Assembly (NCBI GenBank): GCA_015486505.1
Contig: WFRP01000275.1
Span: forward strand, 1 to 13,987
Origin: Pseudomonadota bacterium
Lineage (GTDB): Bacteria; Desulfobacterota; Anaeroferrophillalia; Anaeroferrophillales; Tharpellaceae
Reading direction: 5' to 3'
Length of the DNA stretch: 13,987 bases
Shown: positions 8,189-13,871 of the stretch, one piece after another
Position numbering within the stretch: position 1 is the first letter of the stretch
How the letters are laid out: each line of letters begins with the position of its first letter
Position numbers and translations under genes: made by a program
The notes under the pieces: generated by a model
Told to the model about the DNA's origin: nothing
The model's database searches: none
What the model saw: the letters and a program-made list of their open reading frames with translations, nothing else

Positions 8189-9973
8189 TCAACTCACCTG
8201 AGCTGATATTTCGGGAAATGAATAAAGGGTTTCAGTCAGAGATACCTGCTCTCCGGCATGGCGGGCCAGGAAACCGGCGCGGGCTCCTGAGCGGGATAAT
8301 TTCCCGGAGGTCGTCCGGGGCAGGGTATTGCGGGGAACCAGTTCAATCAGACAATCTACTCCCAACTCCCTTTTAACCAGGCCGTGAAGACGATGAGCAA
8401 GATCGGAATAGACTTCCTTGCGCAATTCGCGACATTGGACCACCAGCACCGCTTTCTCAGCGCCATCCTGACCGGTCATGGAAAAAGCTGAGGCATCGCC
8501 GGTTTTGATTTCAGATTGCTGTTCGGCGATAAATTCAAGATCCTGCGGCCAGATGTTTCTGCCGTTAATAATAATCAAATCTTTCTGGCGGCCGGTTACT
8601 ACCAGACTGCCGTTCAGCAGGTAGGCCATATCACCGGTATTAAGCCATCCCGTCGGCGACAGCACCTCTTTAGTTTCATCTTCTTTAGCGAAATAGCCTT
8701 GCATAACACTTTCACCCCGAACGAAAAGGGTGCCGCAATGTCGTTCGGGCAGGACCTTGCCGTCATTATCACGGATTTCCACTTCGTAATCCGGCAAGGG
8801 ATTGCCGCAGACCACAAAACGGTTGCTTGGCTGACCATCGCTTAGCGAATCCTGATTTACAGGCAGAAATTCCCGGTTTTGATCGGTGAAATCGTTGCCG
8901 TTTACTTCATCAACCATCAAGCCGCAACCCAAAGGCATAAAACTGATTGCCAGAGAACATTCAGCCATGCCGTAACAAGGCACAAACGCCCGTTGCTCAA
9001 AACCGCTCGCCGCCAGTATTTCGGCAAATTGCCGTAAAGGTTCCGGACGTATGATTTCAGCTCCGATACCGGCCACCCGCCAGCAGGCGAGGCTGAATTT
9101 ATTCGCTTCCGCCGGCCGTATTCTGCGGGCGCAGAGTTCGTAACCAAAAGGCGGGCCGAAGGAAATGGTGCTTTGATTCCGGCTGATGAGGGTTAACCAT
9201 AAACGCGGGCGCATGGCGAAATCACGGGTATTCAAGTAGTCAACCGACAACTGGGAAGCCATCGGGGCCAGAACCATACCCACCAGGCCCATGTCATGGT
9301 AAAAAGGCAGCCATGACATACAGCGGTCATTCTCCCGGACCTTAATTCCGAGACTGGTGATGGATGACAGATTGTGCATCACCGCTTTTTGTGTGATGAT
9401 AACGCCCCGGGGATACCGGGTACTGCCGGAGGTATATTGAAGGTAGGCGGTTTCCTGAGCCTGGGAAGGGTTGATCTCAATATGATCAATATCAATTTCA
9501 CCAAGATCTTCAATCCGGCCGGTAAAAAGCAAATCCATTCCTGCCGTTGCTTCCTGGAGAAAAGGGTAAAATCCGTCCGGTGACATGGCGATCGACGCCT
9601 GACAGTCTTTAAGTAAACGCCGGACCTGTTCAATATATGCCTCACGGCCGCCGAGAAACATCGTAGCCGGCAGGGGAACCGGAACCAGGCCGGCATATTG
9701 ACAGGCGTAAAAAATGCGCATGAAATCAGGGTGGGTATCAGCAATAACCGCTACCCGGCTGCCCCGTTTCGCCCCGATTGCCAGGAACTTCGCGGCCAGG
9801 TTGCGAGCGTCGGAGCGTAGTTGCGCGTATGATAAAACCGTCGCCAGGCGGCCGCGGCCATCATAAAAATTGTAGCCGGTCTCTCCGGTGGCAGCGTAAT
9901 CCAATGCGTCAGCTAAACTGTGAAAATCACCACTTCGCAATGGCACAATATTAATAGTCGGGGTTGTATCCAT
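8189..9973 (-). CDS. Fatty acyl-AMP ligase / acyl-ACP synthetase of ceramide synthesis
   Basis: An adenylate-forming enzyme of about 594 residues that should activate a fatty acid as acyl-AMP and load it onto the neighbouring ACP. Numbered from the upstream in-frame TTG at 9997, landmarks are the P-loop YTSGSTRYPRG from 188, SWLPFYHDMGLVG from 228 (the form typical of the FAAL subgroup), YGMAE at 342-346, TGD at 454-456, the hinge GRQKDLIIINGRNIWP, and the catalytic C-terminal lysine K566 in TTSGKLSR. I place the start at the ATG at 9971-9973 because GGAG lies nine bases before it; the upstream TTG lacks such a site. It is the first gene of the minus-strand operon, and the likely promoter lies near 10045-10081 with tandem repeats over it. 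It corresponds to the acyl-ACP synthetase (AasR-type) gene of Caulobacter ceramide clusters. Chain-length preference cannot be read here. Confidence 0.88.
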   Translation of the reverse strand: MDTTPTINIVPLRSGDFHSLADALDYAATGETGYNFYDGRGRLATVLSYAQLRSDARNLAAKFLAIGAKRGSRVAVIADTHPDFMRIFYACQYAGLVPVPLPATMFLGGREAYIEQVRRLLKDCQASIAMSPDGFYPFLQEATAGMDLLFTGRIEDLGEIDIDHIEINPSQAQETAYLQYTSGSTRYPRGVIITQKAVMHNLSSITSLGIKVRENDRCMSWLPFYHDMGLVGMVLAPMASQLSVDYLNTRDFAMRPRLWLTLISRNQSTISFGPPFGYELCARRIRPAEANKFSLACWRVAGIGAEIIRPEPLRQFAEILAASGFEQRAFVPCYGMAECSLAISFMPLGCGLMVDEVNGNDFTDQNREFLPVNQDSLSDGQPSNRFVVCGNPLPDYEVEIRDNDGKVLPERHCGTLFVRGESVMQGYFAKEDETKEVLSPTGWLNTGDMAYLLNGSLVVTGRQKDLIIINGRNIWPQDLEFIAEQQSEIKTGDASAFSMTGQDGAEKAVLVVQCRELRKEVYSDLAHRLHGLVKRELGVDCLIELVPRNTLPRTTSGKLSRSGARAGFLARHAGEQVSLTETLYSFPEISAQVS

Positions 9974-10044
9974 AATTTTAAACTCCGGCAATAGCAACGG
10001 TTTTGTGTCCGCTCAACCTACCTTAAAAATACTTCCTGCAAAGG

Positions 10045-10081
10045 GCTTTTTTACTATAGTAGTTCAATTCAGAATCTGCTT
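10045..10081 (-). promoter_or_regulatory. Candidate promoter of the sphingolipid operon
   Basis: On the minus strand, TATAGT (plus 10053-10058), inside the small palindrome TACTATAGTA, makes a reasonable -10 box and would start transcription about 70 bases before the ligase ATG. At the matching -35 position there is no good TTGACA; that place is occupied by one unit of a tandem repeat. This combination suggests a regulator-assisted promoter. Inferred only from spacing and base composition. Confidence 0.35.
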
Positions 10082-10109
10082 AAAATTAACAGAAACTGCT
10101 TAATTTTAA
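10070..10109. promoter_or_regulatory. Two adjoining 20-bp direct repeats, possible operator
   Basis: Unit 1 (10070-10089) reads CAGAATCTGCTTAAAATTAA and unit 2 (10090-10109) reads CAGAAACTGCTTAATTTTAA, identical at 17 of 20 positions and directly adjacent. A 20-base period is about two helical turns, so a regulator could bind both units on one face of the DNA. The pair covers the -35 region of the candidate promoter facing the ligase gene. No matching copies were noticed elsewhere in the window. Confidence 0.5.
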
Positions 10110-10157
10110 AATCAAAACCCAAATTAGCGAAAATCGGTTTAAAAGTCAATAATAATT

Positions 10158-10342
10158 CTAATGCGGGAACAAATCCCGCAACCCAAACGGAGCCTTACGG
10201 CCCGCACCCAAGGGCAATCCGCTGGTCGCACCCCAAGGGCACTTCCGTTGGGCGCAAATAAGTACTCTTATCAGAACATTTTCTTGTTTTTACAGTTGAA
10301 AAAAGCTGTCGAAAAAAACAAGAAAATAACCTGCAAGGTACT
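10158..10342 (+). repeat. Hairpin-rich dispersed repeat, copy A (expanded form)
   Basis: First of three copies of one repeat. It opens with CTAATGCGGGAACAAATCCC, whose GCGGGA/TCCCGC (10163-10168 with 10174-10179) forms a 6-bp hairpin. It continues through GGCCCGC and GCAAATAAGTACTCTTATC and closes with a large stem: arms ATTTTCTTGTTTTT (10278-10291) and AAAAACAAGAAAAT (10314-10327), with an inner ACAG/CTGT pair (10292-10295 with 10306-10309). The end is CCTGCAAGGTACT. Unlike the other copies it carries about 50 extra bases (roughly 10207-10254) made of an imperfect duplication beginning CGCACCCAAGGGC and CGCACCCCAAGGGC. The short reading frame crossing it is judged non-coding. Confidence 0.85.
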
Positions 10343-10537
10343 AACGACATAAACAGTATTTGCAGATCCTCTGTCTCGAAATCAGTTGTCGAAACCGTGA
10401 TAATACGGAAGGTATTCAACCATGACACTGATATTTGTATTGACAGATAAAGCTCATTATTGTACCTCTTAACCGGGAAGAGGGTAAGAAATATTTGTCA
10501 ATTTATTGATATGGATTAAAATAATCGGGTTATAATT
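10343..10537. other. Upstream region of the ceramide synthase gene
   Basis: Together with 9974-10342 this completes the gene-free stretch of about 560 bases between the divergent ligase and bCerS genes. After repeat copy A it is AT-rich and contains a 6-bp inverted repeat CCTCTT/AAGAGG with a 7-base loop (10465-10483) and a candidate promoter near 10495-10522. No gene is seen in it. Confidence 0.5.
10495..10522 (+). promoter_or_regulatory. Candidate promoter of the ceramide synthase gene
   Basis: TTGTCA (10495-10500) and TAAAAT (10517-10522) are spaced by 16 bases in an AT-rich stretch just ahead of the bCerS start. Transcription would begin roughly 8-10 bases before the ATG, giving a very short leader, in line with the absence of a clear ribosome site. 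Weak evidence. Confidence 0.3.
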
Positions 10538-11680
10538 ATGTCGTGCAATGATAATAAGCCGCTGACCATTAAACCGGTAACCGGCCGCTATACGCAACGT
10601 CGTTTTTTTAAAATGCCCTGGAGCATTTACCAGGATGATCCCGTCTGGGTGCCACCGTTAATTATGGATCTGGAACACCAGTTTGCTCCGGAAAATCCCT
10701 ATTTTGCTCATGCCTGGATGCAATCATGGCTGGCTTTTCGGGGGACGCAGGCGGTCGGCCGGATCAGCGCTCAGATCGACCGTTTGCATCTTGAATATCA
10801 GCATGAACAATGCGGTTTTTTCGGGATGCTGGAGGCGGAAGATCGATCTGAAACCTTTGCCGCGCTCCTCAACACGGCTCAGGCTTGGCTGCAGGCTCAG
10901 GGGATGAAGTCGATTATGGGCCCCTTTAATTTATCCATCAACCAGGAGTGCGGCCTGCTGACATCCGGGTTTGAGAGCCCACCCTATATTATGATGGGCC
11001 ATGCCAAACCTTATTACAGCCGCCGAATAAGCGAGCAGGGATACAGCCCGCGCAAGGAATTGCTGGCTTATACCGTCAGAACCGATTTCACTCCGCCCCG
11101 CGCCATGCTGGCTCTGACCCGAAGGGTCAAAAAAAATATCCATATAAGACCTCTGAACCGCTCCCGTTTCAATGAAGAACTGCAGATTATCGGTGATATT
11201 TTTAACGATGCCTGGTCCGAAAACTGGGGCTTTATCCCTCTGACCAAAGCTGAGCTGGAAGCTATGGGCAAAGATCTTAAGCTGCTGGTGGACAAGCAAT
11301 TCATCCAGATTGCCGAGGTCGACGGGCAGCCGGCGGCAATGATCGTGGCGCTGCCGAATATTAACGAAATAATTACGGATTTAAATGGGCGCCTGTTGCC
11401 TCTGGGCTGGCTGAAACTTCTGTGGCGTTTAAAGGTTAAACATCCGAAAACCGTCCGCATCGCCCTGATGGGGGTCAAAAAGCAATACCAACACCAGCTG
11501 ATCGGCGCCGCGCTGGCTTTTCTGGTCATCGATGCGGTTCGTCACCGGGTAATAAAAAAAGGGGTTACGGATGTGGAGATGTCCTGGATTCTGGAAGACA
11601 ACCGGGAAATGCGTAAATTCTTGGAGGCGGCCGGCAGCCGGATATCGAAACGGTACACTATCTACCATAAAGAGATCTGA
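10538..11680 (+). CDS. bcerS: Bacterial ceramide synthase, GNAT-type N-acyltransferase (bCerS)
   Basis: A 380-residue protein matching the large GNAT-like family that includes the Caulobacter ceramide synthase, which N-acylates 3-oxosphinganine with an acyl-CoA to give ketoceramide. Visible family marks are VGRISAQIDRLH (73-84), GFFGMLEAEDR (93-103), MGPFNLSINQECGLLTSGF (127-145) followed by PPYIMMGHAKPYY, and the C-terminal WILEDNREMRKFLEAAG (350-366) then YTIYHK, a typical GNAT end where substrate and CoA sites meet. No signal peptide is present; it should act at the cytoplasmic membrane face. It is transcribed away from the spt operon and followed 64 bases later by a nucleotidyltransferase gene on the same strand. 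The ATG lacks a strong ribosome site. Annotation pipelines often call such proteins simply GNAT acetyltransferase; presence beside spt, acp, cerR and the ligase makes bCerS the best call. Confidence 0.83.
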   Translation: MSCNDNKPLTIKPVTGRYTQRRFFKMPWSIYQDDPVWVPPLIMDLEHQFAPENPYFAHAWMQSWLAFRGTQAVGRISAQIDRLHLEYQHEQCGFFGMLEAEDRSETFAALLNTAQAWLQAQGMKSIMGPFNLSINQECGLLTSGFESPPYIMMGHAKPYYSRRISEQGYSPRKELLAYTVRTDFTPPRAMLALTRRVKKNIHIRPLNRSRFNEELQIIGDIFNDAWSENWGFIPLTKAELEAMGKDLKLLVDKQFIQIAEVDGQPAAMIVALPNINEIITDLNGRLLPLGWLKLLWRLKVKHPKTVRIALMGVKKQYQHQLIGAALAFLVIDAVRHRVIKKGVTDVEMSWILEDNREMRKFLEAAGSRISKRYTIYHKEI

Positions 11681-11744
11681 ATGGTCATAGGGAATTTTGC
11701 ATAAAGCCTGAGGATAAAACCACCTTCATTAAGGATTATGATAG

Positions 11745-12563
11745 ATGACCGGACCAACCGACAAATTCACCGCCCTTATCCTTGCCGCCGATAGATCTTC
11801 CGGCGACCCGGTTGCCGAAGCCACCGGTGCTCTTTGCAAATCACTGGCGCCCGTGGCCGGTATCCCTATGGTTCTTCGCGTCATAGAAGCCTTGAAAGCG
11901 GCAGACGAGGTCGATTCCATAATCCTCTGCGGCCCTTCCCGGGAAATAATCAGTCGATCAGCTCAATTAAGCCGGGCCCTGAGCGGCAACAACATCCGCT
12001 GGATAGCGCATCGGGAAACGCCCAGCACCAGCACCTACGCCGCATTGCAGGAGATTGATCAAGGTAAACCGGTTCTTGTAACCACCGCTGATCATGCCTT
12101 ACTGACGCCGCAGATTGTTGATTATTTCTGCTCACAAGCCCGCCAAACGGATTTTGATCTGACCGTTGGTCTGGCATCTTATGATATGCTCAGTAAAGCT
12201 TTTCCCAACTGCCGGCGCACGGTTACCAAACTTAAAGACGGTGGTTTCTGCTCCTGCAATCTCTTCGCCTTTCTCACCCCGGAGAGTTATTCCGCAGCCG
12301 ATTTCTGGCGCCGGGTTGAACAGCAGCGCAAGAAACCCTGGCGCATTGTCAGCATCTGCGGCTGGCTGACCGTCTTTCGTTTCCTGTTGGGGCAACTGAC
12401 TATGGCAGAGGGATTGCAGCGTATTTCACAACGGCTGGGATTAAAGGCGGGAGTCGTTATGATGACCCAGCCGGAAGCTGCCGTTGATGTGGATACCGTG
12501 AAAGATTTAGCCCTGGCCGACAAAATTATTGCCGGCCGGGACGATGACTTTTCACTTGAATAG
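11745..12563 (+). CDS. MobA-like NTP transferase domain protein
   Basis: A 272-residue protein of the nucleotidyltransferase (GT-A-like) fold. The N-terminus FTALILAADRSSGDPVAEA then CKSLAPVAGIPMV (Lys32) follows the usual L-x-A-G-x-G-x-R...K-x-L plan, but the glycine-rich loop is altered: the typical GG/AGxG is replaced by AADRSSGD. TTADHALLTP (113-122, Asp116) is the metal-binding position and ends a beta strand as in MobA and IspD-like enzymes. The C-terminal third (from about 200) has a hydrophobic stretch, SICGWLTVFRFLLGQL, which may sit against the membrane. AAGGA precedes the ATG. It probably shares a transcript with bCerS, so it may make an NTP-activated head-group precursor for the sphingolipid; the substrate is unknown. 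Its last 12 bases overlap the end of the opposing cytidylyltransferase gene. Confidence 0.7.
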   Translation: MTGPTDKFTALILAADRSSGDPVAEATGALCKSLAPVAGIPMVLRVIEALKAADEVDSIILCGPSREIISRSAQLSRALSGNNIRWIAHRETPSTSTYAALQEIDQGKPVLVTTADHALLTPQIVDYFCSQARQTDFDLTVGLASYDMLSKAFPNCRRTVTKLKDGGFCSCNLFAFLTPESYSAADFWRRVEQQRKKPWRIVSICGWLTVFRFLLGQLTMAEGLQRISQRLGLKAGVVMMTQPEAAVDVDTVKDLALADKIIAGRDDDFSLE

Positions 12564-13268
12564 TTGTCGGGCATATTCCAGATCGGCGGGATAATCTACT
12601 TCAGCCCAGGACAACCCGGCAACCGCGCAAGTCCAGACCGGCTTAGTCCGGGCCATTTCATTGATTACCGATAAATACCAGCGTTTTCGGGCCGCGGCTT
12701 CTTCAAGCGCCAGTTCCAGAGCCGCGCGAAACCAGGCCGACCCCGGCTCCCGAAAAAGTATCATGCCGATGGATTCGGCATCGACTTCGTCGTCGGCCAG
12801 GGTTTTCCCGATCTGCAGCAGGCGCGTATCCTCAAGTTGCACTTTCATATCATCAGCATCGTATTTATCTTTATGATTTATGGTAACCGTTACCTCATGC
12901 GCAGGCGCCCGCAGCAGTCGCTCAAGGATAGCGGGCTCAAAAAGCGTATCGCCATTGATTAACAGAAAATCACCTGTCATCTCTTCTCTGACCTTCCAGC
13001 AGCTGACCAGATTGTCGGAGCTCGCGTATTCGGCGTTAAGGAAGGTTTTCACGTTTTCCAGGCCGGAATACTGTTTGAGCAAAGATTCAACCTTGTCGGC
13101 CCCATAGCCGACCACCACCGTCGCCCGGCTCACGCCGCAACGGGCCAGGGCATCCAGTTGCCGTTCAAGCAGGGTTTTGTCGCCGATCGGCAACAGGCAT
13201 TTGGGCAATTCACTGGTTAATGGCAACAAACGTTTTCCCTGTCCGGCACTTAAGATAATCGCTTTCAC
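12552..13268 (-). CDS. LicC-like sugar-/alcohol-phosphate nucleotidyltransferase (probable cytidylyltransferase)
   Basis: A 238-residue nucleotidyltransferase expected to join an NTP (probably CTP) to a phosphorylated alcohol or sugar. It has the full signature: SAGQGKRLLPLT (7-18), PKCLLPIGDKTLLERQL (22-38), DNLVSCWKV (85-93), LLINGDTLFE (102-111, Asp107 metal ligand), ESIGM, and the second metal residue Asp225 in WAEVDYPADL. This arrangement resembles phosphocholine and inositol-1-phosphate cytidylyltransferases more than glucose-1-phosphate thymidylyltransferases. The start is GTG at 13266-13268, with AGGAGG ten bases upstream. A possible upstream mini-frame of eight codons ends in a TGA overlapping the GTG. 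It is convergent with, and overlaps by 12 bases, the MobA-like gene, and is probably transcribed alone. A CDP-activated head group for the sphingolipid or glycan genes nearby is a reasonable but unproven role. Confidence 0.85.
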   Translation of the reverse strand: MKAIILSAGQGKRLLPLTSELPKCLLPIGDKTLLERQLDALARCGVSRATVVVGYGADKVESLLKQYSGLENVKTFLNAEYASSDNLVSCWKVREEMTGDFLLINGDTLFEPAILERLLRAPAHEVTVTINHKDKYDADDMKVQLEDTRLLQIGKTLADDEVDAESIGMILFREPGSAWFRAALELALEEAAARKRWYLSVINEMARTKPVWTCAVAGLSWAEVDYPADLEYARQLFK

Positions 13269-13311
13269 TCCTTGTAAACCTCCTGTTTCATATCGTAAAA
13301 AAAACTTTATG

Positions 13312-13666
13312 GAATAGTTACGAATTATTGTAACTCAACTTTCTGAATTATTTCTGAAAAAATTTGCCGACATAGCATAATTGAACAACAAAAACAATCA
13401 GTAACTAATGCGGGAACAAACCCGCAACCCAAACAGGGCTTTGTGGCCCGCAAATAAGTACTCTTATCAGAACATTTTCTTGTTTTTTCAAACCGAAAAT
13501 AACCTGTAAGGTACTAATCAGTAAGGAATTTTCAGGTTGAGCAGCGAACAGGACACTTGTTTTTTGCCCTGAGTAAGTACAACTACTTCTTGCGTACTTT
13601 TCTTTTTCTTGTTAACATATGTTATAGCCGGAACGACTGAAAACTTTAACTTTTTCGTAACTATTC
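13312..13666. repeat. 13-bp perfect inverted repeats bounding about 355 bp
   Basis: GAATAGTTACGAA at 13312-13324 is exactly complementary to TTCGTAACTATTC at 13654-13666. The interval between them includes repeat copy B. It could be a small non-autonomous element, or two solo copies of a short repeat; no target duplication was seen at its outer edges and no transposase lies inside. Confidence 0.45.
13405..13515 (+). repeat. Hairpin-rich dispersed repeat, copy B, with 9-bp flanking direct repeat
   Basis: Begins CTAATGCGGGAACAAACCCG and ends CCTGTAAGGTACT, sharing the order of blocks with copies A and C: GCGGG/CCCGC hairpin, GGGC/GCCC hairpin, CGCAAATAAGTACTCTTATC, CAGAACATTTTCTTG. Its terminal stem is damaged, with the right arm shortened to GAAAAT. 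AATCAGTAA occurs exactly on both sides (13396-13404 and 13516-13524), as expected of a target-site duplication left by insertion. Confidence 0.85.
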
Positions 13667-13761
13667 AGCCAAATTTTACCCCCCCGCCTTCTGGAGGGGG
13701 GGTTCTTCGGAGCGGTTGCGGAAACGATTTCGTTGTTTTTCCCGGCGAGCGGGAGCCCATT
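13516..13761. other. Gene-free, repeat-rich stretch
   Basis: No convincing gene was found here on either strand. It holds the 12-bp palindrome TAACATATGTTA (13613-13624), the right arm of the 13-bp inverted repeat, and a GC-rich hairpin of seven C and seven G (13679-13685 with 13696-13702) extended by an A/T pair. The hairpin has no T-run on either strand, so I do not call it a terminator. Short open frames are low in plausibility. Confidence 0.5.
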
Positions 13762-13871
13762 AGTGCCTTACAGGTTATTTTCTTGTTTTAAAACAAGAAA
13801 ATGTTCTGATAAGAGCACTTATTTGCGGGCCGCAAGGCCCTGTTTGGGTTGCGGGATTTGTTCCCGCATTA
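13762..13871 (-). repeat. Hairpin-rich dispersed repeat, copy C (inverted)
   Basis: Reverse-complement copy of the same repeat. Read on the minus strand it begins CTAATGCGGGAACAAATCCC, has the tidy GGGCC-TTGC-GGCCC hairpin and the CGCAAATAAGTGCTC block, and contains a perfect 26-bp palindrome at 13777-13802 (half-site ATTTTCTTGTTTT). It is the most intact copy. Its right edge lies exactly where a toxin-like coding frame begins, suggesting insertion into, or truncation of, that gene. No flanking direct repeat was found. Confidence 0.85.

Noticed and set aside
7776..8192. A 138-codon minus-strand frame crossing the ligase-CerR gap.
   Set aside because: It runs through the large palindrome and overlaps the CerR-like gene in another frame, and its product shows no family features.
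10161..10352. A 63-codon frame beginning MREQIPQPKR.
   Set aside because: It lies wholly within repeat copy A; the same opening frame appears in copy C but soon hits a stop, so it is a by-product of the repeat.
10531..10536. TATAAT directly before the bCerS ATG as a -10 box.
   Set aside because: Transcription would start inside the coding region; the pair at 10495-10522 fits better.
13678..13703. GC-rich hairpin as a transcription terminator.
   Set aside because: No T-run follows it on either strand, and no gene end lies at the proper distance.
13609..13791. A 60-codon plus-strand frame near the right end.
   Set aside because: It crosses the GC hairpin and enters repeat copy C. Only its GEREPI segment is of possible interest, as part of a broken toxin gene.
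10158..13871. The spaced repeats as a CRISPR array.
   Set aside because: There are only three copies, kilobases apart and partly inverted, with internal hairpins and no regular short spacers or cas genes.
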